Source of the DNA: Juglans regia
Taxonomy: Eukaryota; Streptophyta; Magnoliopsida; Fagales; Juglandaceae
Reading direction: 5' to 3'
NCBI RefSeq assembly: GCF_001411555.2
Contig: NC_049903.1
Coordinates: 28,529,527-28,593,526 of the forward strand
DNA length: 64,000 bases
Positions within the stretch are counted from its first letter, which is position 1. Each line of letters begins with the position of its first letter. Of the stretch, positions 46,150 to 57,726 are shown one piece after another. The notes beneath the pieces were generated by a model that made no database searches, was not told where the DNA came from, and saw only the letters and a program-made list of their open reading frames with translations. The position numbers were made by a program, and so were the translations under genes.

Positions 46150-46499
46150 ATAAAAAATAACATAGTTGGCATGGGTCAAGTTAACTCATGGCATGCACGA
46201 GCCCATGGGTGGGCTAGGCTGGCCCATGGCATGAACCATGGGCATGACTAGCATGGCTAGCATGGTTGTTGGCATGTGGCTGACATGCCCATGGGGTTGC
46301 TGTGGGGCTATCCAGCCTTGTCATGACATGGCTAGTGGCTTGACCATGGGTCACAAAACATGGGGTCCTACCAGAATGCAGTGTGCGACGGAGAGGGAGA
46401 GGGAGAGAGAGATTAGTGGTGGCTGGGTCTGCGAGAGGTGGTGGAGGTTCGGTGGCCTAGTGGCCGCGTACGGCGGCACAAGTGGACCGAAATATTTAT
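46150..46499. repeat. Low-complexity CATGGC-rich stretch
   Basis: CATGGC/CATGGG words are repeated many times between 46160 and 46360 (for example GCCCATGGGTGGGCTAGGCT), followed by a (GAGAGG)n run at 46391-46412. The frame at 46238-46501 reflects the repeats and is not a credible gene. Confidence 0.55.
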
Positions 46500-46820
46500 G
46501 AAACCCATTTTGGTTGGGTTACTGCAGGGGAGAGAGAGCTGCACGTGGGGGAGATCGGTAGTGGCTGGCTTGGTCGCCGGCATGAGGGGGAGTCGCACTT
46601 GCTGGCGGTGAGGCTGGGTGGCCGCGTACGGCGTTGCATGTCAACAGAGAAATGAGTTTCACCCATTTTGGTTAGGTTACCGCAGGGGACGTAACGTTGC
46701 GTGTGGGGGAGATCAGTGATGGCTGGAAGAGTCGCCGGTGTGAAGGGAAGTCACCGGTGATGGCGGTGAGAAGGTGCAGCGCACCGCGACGTTGGGCTAA
46801 GCTCAAAACCCATTTTGGGC
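46500..46820. repeat. GC-rich minisatellite, about 158-bp units
   Basis: ACCCATTTTGGTTGGGTTAC at 46503 recurs as ACCCATTTTGGTTAGGTTAC at 46661, each followed by GCAGGGGA, a GTGGGGGAGATC segment, and GTCGCCGG...GGCGGTGAG. A third start is at 46808. GGCCGCGTACGGCG, at 46461 and 46620, is part of the same periodicity. Confidence 0.75.
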
Positions 46821-46868
46821 GTGGGGTGAATCGGGCCAGAGGAGAGAGTAGAAAGTGAGGAAAAAAAA

Positions 46869-47150
46869 ATTCACTATTATATATATAAGAATAAAATTAC
46901 TATAATATTTATCACTATTATATATAAATTAAAAATAAAATCATTATAATATTTGTTACTATTATATATAAATTAAAAATAAAATCATTAAAATATTTAT
47001 CACTATTATATATAAAAATAAAATAAAATCACTATAATATTCATTACTATTATATATAAAAATAAAATAAAATCACTATAATATTTATCACCATAATAAA
47101 ATCATTATAATATTTATTACTAAAAATAAAATTATTATAATATTTATAGG
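46869..47150. repeat. AT-rich minisatellite
   Basis: At least five units of about 57 bp contain CACTATTATATATAAA followed by TAAAATCATTATAATATTTA, with shortened units at the right end. Confidence 0.85.
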
Positions 47151-47489
47151 ACATACACATTTTTCAACTACCTATCTAAAAGTCAACAACTCAACATACT
47201 TCATACATCCAAATAACTCAAAATATTTTCAATGGGACCTGCAAACTCATTTTAATCTCTATTCATAATTATTCACAAACATTCTCAATACTTTTTAGAT
47301 ATTCTTACTACCCAACTATTCACAGTTGGTGGTTGTAAGTAATAAGGGACTGTTTGGTAAAATACAATTAGTCAGGTCAACCGCCAAGTATTTGAGTTGA
47401 ATTCACGACACGCATCATCGAGTGTCTTGACCATCAACAAAAGAGTTGCAAGAAGTAATATGATTGTATTCCTAGATAAGATGAAGATG
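47151..47489. other. Noncoding spacer
   Basis: It includes a segment (47370-47430) that reads as the complement of 16400-16460 and of the array's CACTCGACGATGCG region, showing an inverted duplication. No gene seen. Confidence 0.4.
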
Positions 47490-47690
47490 AGGTGAATTAA
47501 AATTAAAAGTTAAATAAAATATTATTAAAATATATTTTTTAATATTATTTTTATTTTTGAATTTGAAAAAGTTAAATTATTTTATTTATTTTATGTAAAA
47601 AATTTTTAAAAAAATATAATAATTAGATGGAATGAAATAAATTAGGAAAAGTTTGAAAACAAACGTGACCGAACAAATGGAATAAAAATT
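47490..47690 (+). mobile_element. Tourist-like MITE copy
   Basis: GATGAAGATGAGGTGAATTA at the start, AATTTGAAAAAGTTAAATTA in the middle and TTTGAAAACAAACGTGACC at the end match the family; it is the inverted counterpart of 15467-15676. Confidence 0.55.
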
Positions 47691-47847
47691 ATAATAAATA
47701 TCTCTTTTAATGACTTTTTCTTTTATTAGAAAAAAAATCCAAAAACCTATTATTTGGGATAATAAATATCTCTTTTTGTGCTTGGTAATTTAATGGATCC
47801 CGATTAATGGTGAATTAAGTGCACGCGTTCTTCAAAATATTTCTTTT

Positions 47848-48021
47848 CACTCTGACATATATATGATCATATGCTTTTAGGGATTTCTCCCACACAACGG
47901 ATTACAAATAGAACTTTTCATTATCTTCTTTTCAATGCGGTGCGTCTTCATGTTAACGATAAATATTATTGCAACCTATGGGAGTAAATTATGAATTTTA
48001 TGTCATACATATGTCAGAGTG
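47848..48021. mobile_element. TIR-bearing MITE-like element, uninterrupted copy
   Basis: A 174-bp element with termini CACTCTGACATATATATGA and TCATACATATGTCAGAGTG (18 of 19 bases complementary). It is the intact form of 10667-13026 and shows where that copy took a LINE. Confidence 0.6.
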
Positions 48022-48099
48022 AATTAAAAGTTTTAAAATCCATATACGTAATTTTCTTTTCAAGTAAAATCCATATACCTATGGGAGAATTCCCTAAGC

Positions 48100-48440
48100 T
48101 AGGGCCTGTTTGAAAAGTGAGATGAGATGAAAATTTTGTGAATAATAGTGAAATGATTTATAAATAGTAGTGAAATAATTTTAGTTAAAAGTTTTTATTG
48201 GGTTTTGAAAAATAAGAAAAAAAAAGTTAAATAAAAATATTAAAAAGTTAAAATATTATTTTATTATAATTTTTTAATCTAACTTTTATTTTGAAATTTA
48301 AAAATTTTGTATTGTTATTTTTTTTTTTTGAAAGTTTGGAAGAGTTGTAAATGTTAGGTAATAATTAAATGATAAAGTTGAATATTTCACTGATATTTGA
48401 AAATAAAATTATGAAAAATTTTGAGATGATCAAATGACAT
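48100..48440 (+). mobile_element. Tourist-like MITE copy
   Basis: It starts GGGCCTGTTTGAAAAGTGAG and follows the family consensus to AATTTTGAGATGATC. It is collinear with 13090-13450, so it predates that duplication. Confidence 0.65.
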
Positions 48441-49539
48441 CACCTCACTTCTTTTGTATTCAATCACAATTGAAATTAATAAAAATGCAACCCTTAAATT
48501 CAGTGAGATGATTTCATCTGATCATCTCAAATGAGATCAGATGTCTAACCGATCATTTCAAATGAGATCAGATGTCTAACCATCTCATTCTTCTTTTTAT
48601 GATTCATTATATTTTATTTTCTATCACAATGTGGGGCCGAAATGTCTACCGTCTACCCATCTACAGAGCTTGCAAAATACTACTTGAACAAGGAGACATT
48701 AACGCGTGAAAGACTTTGAATGTTCAGTGCATGGACCTCAACGCTGCTGGGAGTTATATTTCCGCGTTGATTTTCACCCATTGGACTCAAATCTTATGCA
48801 TTTAATAAAGAACAGCGCCTTCATTTCCAATTCCACTTGGATTGATCAATATTGGTGGCTCCAAATCCCTTGTTAATCTAGCTAGAAATTTTTTTTCCAG
48901 TTTCTATTTATTTGTATGGATAAATTTCCGGATTAAACGTTAAAATTCTAACACAACCCATTCAGTAATTATTACATTTTATTGGGTTAACTTGAACCTG
49001 ACCACGCATTTAATCAGTTTCAACTTAATTGTTTCATATAAAAGGGTTCTCAACTAACTCATATTTATTTTTTAACCCAATTAATGTAATTTCATAAAAT
49101 ACAAAAATAACTATATAAATCATTCACAATTATAAATGAATTTATGGTAAAATAATTTATTATCAATATGCAAAGCAATAATATATAAGAAAATTAATAT
49201 TTTAATAAAATAAAATTTATACATATTAACATTTTCATAAAATAAAATTCATAAAAGAGGCTGGAGTAAAAGAAACCAAGTCTTAAAATTATGGGCGCCT
49301 TCTGTGTGAATGACTTATTCTCTGAGGAGGAAATGAAAGGAGGAAGATTCCTCGTCTCATGAGATCGTATGAAGCAGATAAGAATCTCCTCAATCTTGCT
49401 ATTTTCTTTTATTTACTTTCTTAAAACTACTCCTTTTAATATATCTTACTTTCATTTACTTTCTTAATACTACTCCTTTTAATATATATTTCTTTCCTTT
49501 TTATAAGACGATATGCGTGTTTTCAATTTCTATTTGTAT
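48441..49539. other. Noncoding spacer with short direct repeats
   Basis: AAATGAGATCAGATGTCTAACC is repeated at about 48529 and 48561. The stretch 48630-48900 matches 13800-14790. The rest is AT-rich with no open frame. Confidence 0.45.
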
Positions 49540-49797
49540 TGATAAATTTGGACATTTTTCACATCTGCCCCAAACTGCGTGGGGTTGGGTGGGTGAGAAA
49601 AGTCTCCACATCCATCAAATTAGTGTATTGGCTTTCAAAAGGAAATTTCAATGCAGGCTAGGTTGAATACTCATTTCATGGAAATTTCCAAGATGATTCG
49701 TTCAATTATTTCATAGGCCTTGCTTGAGATCGAGAGTATCTTTTCTTATATATAGAAGTCTAGCCTAGTACTAATCGGCCATTACTTACTCATAAAA
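49540..49797 (+). promoter_or_regulatory. RLK5 promoter, shortened module
   Basis: The GGGTGAGAAAAGTCTCCACA anchor is followed after only 30 bp by ATTGGCTTTCAAAAGGAAAT, which elsewhere lies several hundred bases further on. About 600-900 bp of the module are therefore deleted here. The proximal 170 bp and TATA (49747-49754) are kept. The only intact gene thus has the shortest module. Confidence 0.65.
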
Positions 49798-52700
49798 ATG
49801 AAAGCAACCACCCTTTACATTTCCATACCGATAGTAGCATGGTCTATCTGGATCTTGTTATGCGGAAAATGTTTGGATAATGCACTTCAACAGCTGCTTG
49901 TTGCTGCATCTGGATCATCTACCCTTCAACTTAAACAAGCCAAGGCTTTGCAGGAGACTGGGTGGTGGCCATCTAGTACTACTACCCAAGCCCGTAGTAA
50001 TTATTCAAGTGCTTGCCACTGGGATGGTATTACTTGCAATGCTGGTGGAAGCGTCATAACCATCGATAGATCTTATCGAAGTTTGGGAGGTCAGTTGAAC
50101 CTCAACTTTTCTTTCTTCCCAAATTTAGTCAGACTTAATCTTAGTTTGAACAACCTTGATGGGCGTATCCCACTTGACATAGGGATGTTACAGAAGTTGG
50201 TCTGTTTAAAACTTTACTCGAACATGTTCGTCGGTCCAATCCCTTCCACTTTGGGCTATTTGACTAATTTGGAATTTTTAGACCTTAGGGAAAATAAAAT
50301 CTATGGATCCATTCCCTCTGAAATAGGGATGCTGAAAAATCTGACCTTTTTATACCTTTCTTCGAACATGCTCGTCGGTCCAATCCCTTCTACTCTGGGT
50401 CATTTAACTAATTTGGAATATTTACTCCTTGGTCAGAATAAAATCAATGGATCCATTCCCTCTGAAATAGGGCTGCTGAAAAATTTGACTAATTTATACC
50501 TTTCTTCGAATATACTCGCCGGTCCAATCCCTTCCACTCTGGGCTATTTGACTAATTTGGAATATTTAGACCTTAGTGAGAATAAAATCAATGGATCAAT
50601 TCCCTCTGAAATAGGGATGCTGAAAGATTTGAGCTACCTTAACCTTAGCCATAACTTTATTAGTGGAGAAATACCTAGCGCACTTGGGATGATTGCCCCT
50701 CTATTGACCATGGATCTTAGCTACAATAATCTTACGAGTAACATTCCATCTTCTCTCACTGATATATATAGACTCGACTTATCACATAATTCTTTGGAGG
50801 GCCAAATTCCAAACGGTTATGCCCTGAATCATAACTCCAACACATTAAATGGCAATAAGGATTTATGCGGTCAATTCAAGATTTTCCCTCTATGTCGAAA
50901 AGGTAAAAAATCAATCATAACTGAAATAAAAACTTTTGTACCCATCAGCATTTTCCTTGGATTCCTAGTCATTGGGGGGGGAGGTATTCTCTTCTCCCGT
51001 TGTGTGTTCAAGAAAAATCAGATTGAGTCTAGGGGATTAAAGAATGGAAACATATTCTCGATATGGAATTATGATGGACATATTGCATATGAAGACATTA
51101 TTGAAGCAACCGAGGATTTTGATATTAGATATTGCATTGGAACTGGGGGTTATGGTAGCGTTTACAGAGCAGAATTACCAAGCGGAAATGTGGTTGCTTT
51201 AAAGAAACTTCATCAGAAAGAGGCTGAGAATCCAGTTTTTTATAAGAGTTTTATAAATGAGGTGGGGGTGTTAACAGAGATTCGACATCGAAATATTATG
51301 AAGCTGCATGGGTTTTGTGTACATAAAGGATGCAGATTTTTAATTTATGAGTACATGGAAAGGGGAAGCCTATTTTGTGTCCTAAGAAATGTTGATGAAG
51401 CTATGAAACTAGATTGGAGCAAGAGGGTAAACATCATCAAAGGCATAGCACACGCCTTATCTTACATGCATCATGAATGCATCCCAGCAATTGTTCATAG
51501 AGATATATCATCCAACAATATTTTGCTGAACTCCAAATTTCAAGGTTTTATATCTGACTTTGGAACTGCTAAACTCCTTGATCTTGACCCCTCCAATCAA
51601 ACATTAGTTGCTGGCACTTATGGTTATATTGCTCCAGGTAAATTGTTCATTTGTTATTTCTACCACAACAATGTTATTTAAATTATTTAATTAAGAATAT
51701 TGAATATAATTATTCCATTAGTTATGTATCTAAATATTTTTCAAGATTATTTTTCTTTAAGTTTTTTTATTGTTAGATTTATAATTTATGAATAGTTATC
51801 ACCAATTAAGCTAAAAGGATATTAAGTTGATAAAACTAAAAAGACATGCAATAAAATCTAAAATCCCAATAATCTTAAATAATAAATTTAATTAGATATA
51901 TTTGTTGTTCATTTAATTTTATGTTTAGCATAATCTAATATATTATTTAATAAGAATACATTTGGAGAGTGGATAATGAGACTAAATAGGAACAATTTGC
52001 AACTAGCAGTAATATAATAATATATATAGTACCTTTCTAGACTCAAAGTTACTTGATTTAAAAATTATATAATACTAGTCCTAGATCTGATTGAATAATG
52101 TGCACGCTAGCTGAATAATCTATGATATCTATTTCTAAATATTTTATTTAAAGATATTTCAAATAATTTTTTTTTAAAATTTATAAAAATTCTTAGATTC
52201 AGTTCAAAAAAAAAAATCTAATAATAATAAATAAATAGTTGAAGCTAGAACCCATTTTTGTGAACTTTGTTTATTTTTCAGAATATTATATAATGAAGTT
52301 GTCACTTCTTTTTTTAAAAGATTTGTACTTTGAAAACTAAAGATTATTATCGATAACTTGATTAAATATTATTCTTCATTCAATAATTTTACTGGTAAAT
52401 TATAATTATCAAATTAATTAGATGTTTTAATGTTCATTGACCGTATTTAGTCGTTCTCATCGTTTTTTTCTTTCCCTATAGAGTTTGCCTACACAATGAC
52501 AATTACTGAAAAATGTGATGTATATAGCTTTGGAGTTGTGGCACTAGAAATATTAATGGGAAGGCATCCGGGAGAACTCTTGTCCTCATTATCATCATCA
52601 TCATCATCTCAAAATATGATGCTAAATGAAATATTAGACCAACACCTGTCACCTCCAAATCGTCTAATTGGACAAGAGATTTTGCTTGTTGCTACAATAG

Positions 52701-52870
52701 CATTTGCATGCATGAACACGCAGCCAAAGTCTCGGCCTACAATGAAATGTGTGTCACAAGAATTTATCTCTCGCAGGAAGGCAAATCTCATACCCTTGAC
52801 AGCAGTTTCACTCCTACAACTGAGGAAACAAGCAGCATATGTCGATGGATCAGGATTTGCTTATTGTTAG
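49798..52870 (+). CDS. RLK5: intact LRR receptor-like kinase (MIK2-like)
   Basis: Exon 1 is 49798-51637 and exon 2 is 52482-52870, giving 742 aa. Residues 1-30 are a signal peptide; about 50-82 an LRR N-cap with WWPSS and CHWDGITCN; about 107-350 ten LRRs, including three 48-residue two-LRR units; about 380-403 a TM segment ([15 protein letters not shown]); about 440-740 a Ser/Thr kinase. Catalytic features are present: [10 protein letters not shown] loop, Lys469 in VVALKK, HRD Asp569 (RD type), DFG Asp587, APE Glu614 split by the intron. It ends with GSGFAYC. It should span the plasma membrane and perceive an extracellular ligand, possibly a peptide as for MIK2; the ligand cannot be read from sequence. 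It is shorter than the roughly 1045-residue MIK2 because it has fewer LRRs. The start is supported by alignment with all paralogues. Confidence 0.93.
51638..52481 (+). other. RLK5 intron with conserved in-frame stop
   Basis: An 844-bp GT-AG intron of phase 1. In all four full copies the donor side stays open for 14-15 codons ([14 protein letters not shown] type) and then stops. A retained-intron transcript would therefore give a kinase cut just before the APE motif. Confidence 0.8.
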
Positions 52871-54440
52871 GATGTTTTGTGTCATGTCAATGTATCGTTT
52901 ACATTTATCGGTCTTTTTTCAAGAAAAATATTATTTATAAGCATTCTAAATCACCCCCATAAACCTGAACTACTCAATTTTCAAGGTTGGAAGTGGCTAA
53001 AACATAATAAGGCCAATGTGTTTTTATGAGATATGTGTGCAAATAGAAAGTAGAAGTGAATTAAGTAAAATCTGATAGAGAATTCTAGCAAACTCGTCAT
53101 TTCTTCTTCATGAACAACAGGCTTTTAGAATATATTTGATACTAGGATCATCCCCAGCTTCTTTGTCCTACTTAAAAAGAAATAAACAAATTTTCCATCT
53201 AGTTAGAGTAGTATCTAGCGTAAGAGCTTAGAACTTTAAAGCCTTGAGTGGAGTCTTTCGATACTCCTCTCCGATCTTAATTGCATAAGAAAATATATTC
53301 ATATAAGGTTATAAAGTGTAAAAATATACACGTTAATTGGTCCATGCGTTAGGAAAAAAAATGAAACTGTTGGTGAATAACAAATATATAACAATGGTCA
53401 TATTGATGATTAACCGTGTTCTGGGCATGAGGACAAAAGAGAAAAGGGACATGCTGTGTTGAGGAACTTAATTACCTTGTGAATGAATGAGATGTTAGTT
53501 TTGACAGGACTTGCAACTATAATTCCACCTTGCTGCATGAGAAACAACAAACTTCCACTTGTTAATTTTAAAAACAAGAAAAAAATCATCACTAAGAAAA
53601 AATTATTTTCTACCCTTGCAGTAGACAACTCATATTTGACAAGCTTAGCCAAAATAAATAAAGACCATTAAACCAATTGTCTTACTGAAGGCAGGCCTTA
53701 TAATCTATATACTTCTATACTTTTTTTTTTTCAATTTACCCATTAGTGTAGAGTCAACTATTATCAGATTTCTTTGGTCTCTTCCTCAGGATCTTGTTTA
53801 AGCCACCAAGGGGATTTAGTTATGTTGGATCTAAGTTCCGTTGATAATACCATTAAGTCAAGTCAGGATGGAGGATTTGTTGATAGTTACTAGGAGTTCA
53901 AGAAAAGTACATAACTTGATACGTTGATCATCTCATCATAAAAAAAAAAAAAAAATGGACATAGTAGTTGCAACTAGATGTTTTGCATACTAGGCACCAC
54001 TAGGCATGGTGTCCTTTTCAAATGAAAGCTTCTAGTCTTGTTCATAACCTTCCACGTATAATTGTATTAGCTTGAGACCTGCCTGTAGTGTAACAGAAAC
54101 AACTAAACTGAGAATTCCTAGATGGAATCACAAAGTGCTAATTTTCACAAGCACCTTATGTAAGCCATAAGTACTAGTAGAGTTACCAAAAAGGGATTTT
54201 CACATACTTTAGGAGTGAATGTAGTTGGAGTCCTTGAGACAAATTGTAAAGCCTCATATGACGAGTGGGTCGGGTCAGCAAAAACTTCTTAAACAAACAA
54301 GAAGTTTTATTAGCAAGCTACAAAATTAAGGCACACTACAATTTTTTCAGTTGGAAGTATAGACTCCACAACATAAAAGTGAAGAGATTTCATTTTCATT
54401 CTTTTACACCCTTGCTTTGATGAGTAGTAAGGTATTTCCA
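52871..54440 (+). other. Conserved 3' flank of RLK5
   Basis: Collinear with 38075-39633. The minus-strand hydrophobic frame at 53410-53652 parallels 38615-38857 but differs in RLK2's flank. No gene called. Confidence 0.5.
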
Positions 54441-54449
54441 CAATGCAAG

Positions 54450-54560
54450 CCATATTCGGATTTGAGCTCAGGATCCTAGTACATGTCAAACCACTTAGGC
54501 GTAACCCAAGAACTATTAAGCCACCACCTTTGGTGGCAGGTCATTAAGTCTTCTACAGGA
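54450..54560 (-). mobile_element. Candidate SINE fragment, second copy
   Basis: Same insert as 39645-39755 at the same place in the duplicated flank, with small differences. Shared by RLK3 and RLK5 units but absent from RLK2's. Confidence 0.35.
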
Positions 54561-56309
54561 TATTGTAACTCATTCTAAAGTTAACTATGTATTGCCCTTC
54601 CTTGTAAACATCCACTCAATTGATTTGAAGCTGGCAGTGAAATAAAATAAAAGTTTTTTCTCTTCACAAATCCAACAATTTCTAATTAGCATCAACGTTT
54701 TCATCTAGTTTTTGCCCCTCAACAGAATATTTTGTTTCTTTTCGCAGGTAGAATTTATGTTATAACAGAATAAATGAACGCATGACATCTATAGTCCATC
54801 CACACACTTACCTTCTTGGTGGTAAGGTAATCAGCTCGTTTGCGGCAAAAGACACACCTATAAAATCAAAAACAAGTACAATATGCAAAATGAACAATCG
54901 GTGCATGCTAATTGAGTGAAAATATAACCTCCGTTAGTCTCTACTATCTATTTTCTATTCATTGCAACAAAAATCCGTTTGGAATAAACAGATACATATA
55001 TATATATATATAATATTTACTAGGTCAAAGCAACGCAAAGCACGTTTGCCTAGTTAGATCAAACAATTGTTTTACAAAAATAATATGTTATTTTACAAAA
55101 TTTGTAAAAACAGTTGATGGTATATATAGCTTAGAAAATATTGCTTCAGTTTTTATACAAGTAATATAATTAATAGAATATTACAAATAAACTACTACGA
55201 TCAATACTTTAACAAGATGATTGAGTTTGCATCATCAAGATGATGGTAATTAATGGTGTGTTTTGGGCCAAATGAGATTTATTTCCCCTTTTTCCTATAT
55301 ATTTTCGCTTTGCATTATATTTTACTGGATAACTATATAACCTCATTGATGATATTTCACTGTTGTAGTTCTGTTTATAAAATTCTGGTATTTATGATTA
55401 CTAAGTTGTGAAATTTATTTTCTTATTTTAATATACTTTATTATTATTATTATTATTATTATTATTGGACCCTTCTTTTTCGGACTGAGCTTGTTTTAGT
55501 GTGTTTTATTCTCTTTTTGGCCCAACACATTCGGATTTGAAGCCAAGCTCATAGCTTGCAACCCAGTCCTCTGTTTCTCTCTAAACGACATCGTTTTGGC
55601 CATAGCCCTTGGGGCTTTATTTCTTTCCCTCCTGCGTGCCGTCTGCTTCTTCTTCTTCCTCTTCGGTTTCATCTTTCTTTCGAAATCCCGATCCTCATCT
55701 TCTTTGACTTCGGCCTCAACTATGGTCTCCGCCATGGGTTGACACATAGCTATGCCTATCTATCTTAGGGGACCTCTATTCTGGCTTTCCATTGACTAAA
55801 ATGCAAAAGCTGAAAAATCTTTATTTCTTTCTTTGATCTACGACCACCCTTCTTTCTCTCAATCTTTTCGAGATTTCATACCTGCTCTATCCAACTTGGT
55901 GCTTTCCTTTATATCAGTTTGGGATCGAGATCGTCTTTTATTTTCTTCTCGGGGATTGGCCATTTTCAGTTCCTTCCATCCAAATAGTAAATAGGCTGCT
56001 AGAAGACCTCAGGCTCAGGAAAGTCAGATATGGATTCCCAAACCCCCATTTCCAGTGGACTTCGATCCTTATTATGGTATGGCTTGACTTCCCTACCGAT
56101 TACTTTTGATTCCTTTTACTTTCTCTTCTCATTTCCATTTATCTTTACTTTTGTTGGCCTTTCTCCACATGCTGAAAATCAAGTGTGCATGTGAAGAAAT
56201 ACTGATGTGTTGGGAAAGAAGTTAACGGGAAAAAATAGGGTTTAAATACTTACAGTTATCATTAATGAAAAAAAAAATATTAAAACAAGAATTTCTGTGT
56301 CATAAACAC

Positions 56310-56368
<59 letters not shown>

Positions 56369-56532
56369 CATATACACTTTTGCATTAAAGGTGGAGTTTG
56401 AGACCACAGATTCAATACGAAAAGGCAGGCCCATCATGTTGGTAATATATATTTAATTGTATTAGATCACGTTAAAGACTTGTCGTTAACTTTAACAAAA
56501 AACAAAAAACGTTAAAACAAGAATTTCGGTTT
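54561..56532 (+). other. Duplicated block with gene-5'-end features, second copy
   Basis: Collinear with 39756-41731. The near-palindrome is AAACGACATCGTTT here, and the leader carries an (ATT)n run at 55437-55466. Short frame MDSQTPISSGLRSLLW at 56031 is conserved. Transcription is suggested by composition only. Confidence 0.4.
56312..56366. repeat. (AT)n microsatellite
   Basis: About 27 uninterrupted AT units. The paralogous position (41504-41530) has about 13. Confidence 0.95.
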
Positions 56533-57156
56533 CATGCACACTTTATATATACAAAGAAAAGAAAAGATATAAGAAACTGACCGAAATGGCGAGCGAATGC
56601 CACGACAGCTTTCCTGTCTTTCCGCAAATCAGAAATCGGGATCGCATTTCCATTCAAATCCAACACTTTCACCTTCAGCAGAACACTTGCGGTATCTTCC
56701 CCTGCCACTGAAGTTTCGGTACCAGTTGACATCCGCAGATGTCATAATTTATCCGCTACAAAATACCGTACAAAATAATTAAGTTTGTTTGCCGAGAAAA
56801 TGAGGAAATATAAACACCATGATACTAAAGATTTTCAGTGTAAAACGACGGAAATTAATAAAAGGATACATATTATACTTTACCTTTTTCCCTTTTTTCT
56901 GTTTATAGAAACCAAAGATTTATGATTAGTGCAAGAAATTTAAACAGACCTACCAGGACAACCCTGCAGAAGTCATGATCAAGAGGGTTTGCCGTGGTGA
57001 GAAACTGGTTGTATACTTGAGGTGTTTGGGAATCGTAGAAAGTATGAGAGTGCGATTGGGTGATAGGCCAGGAAGCAGATGTGTTGAAGTCGGGTTGGTG
57101 CTCCTGTTGGAGTAGAGATTATTGGTCGAAAGTGTGGTAGACAGAGAAGTCGCCAT
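56533..57156 (-). pseudogene. AAED1/PRXL2-like gene fragment, copy B (two exons)
   Basis: On the minus strand an ATG at 57154-57156 starts a Ser/Thr-rich, Arg/Lys-containing stretch (MATSLSTTLSTNNLYSNRS) like a chloroplast transit peptide, open to a donor near 56954. The next exon, about 56590-56735, encodes VKVLDLNGNAIPISDLRKDR and VVAFARHFG and ends at a GT donor. The expected acceptor reads CTGCGG instead of CTGCAG in both copies, and the following Cys-x-x-Cys exon was not found to the left. AAED1-like proteins are plastid or cytosolic thioredoxin-fold proteins of poorly known function. Probably a truncated gene; it is divergently oriented to the pectate lyase. Confidence 0.6.
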
Positions 57157-57726
57157 GGATGGATGCTCGAAGGATATGCAGAAACTCTGACCAAGGACTT
57201 TGGTTGGAGTAGAGATTACTGGGCGGCTTCGTGACCGTTGGTCGTAATTGTGGGAAATAGAGTTACACGTGGCAACACTCTGGTTGGTCAAAATGCTTCA
57301 ATATTGGAAATTCACGTGGTTATGCTTTGGCAATTAAAAATCTCGCTCCTAGAATTTGACCCAAATTCAGGTGGTCCCCCACCCCTTTACCACGTTACTA
57401 AAGCAGGTCATCTTCATCACTCTCTTTACTTGTCTGATCGTGTATGTTATTTGTTTGCATGAAATTCGGATTCTGGGTAATTGTTAAGATCTTCTGATAT
57501 TTTTTATAATTTGGTAATCTTGTGTGCTTTATCTAAGTTTCTTCTTGCTTGTTTAATTTGTAACTAGTTCGTTCCTGATGATGCAAATTGCTTGAAGATC
57601 AAAAGTTTGCGGGTTCCTCAAATTGATTGCATTGTTTTGAGATTTTGCTCGTGGAAATAACGAAATGCTTGTGATTAATTTACTGGTCATTGCAAAGATG
57701 ATGGGCCAGGAACACTTCGCCAGGGA
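57157..57726. other. Divergent intergenic region between AAED1-like and PL-B
   Basis: Noncoding; would hold the promoter of the minus-strand gene and the 5' side of the pectate lyase. The frame at 57238-57462 has no known domain. Confidence 0.4.
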
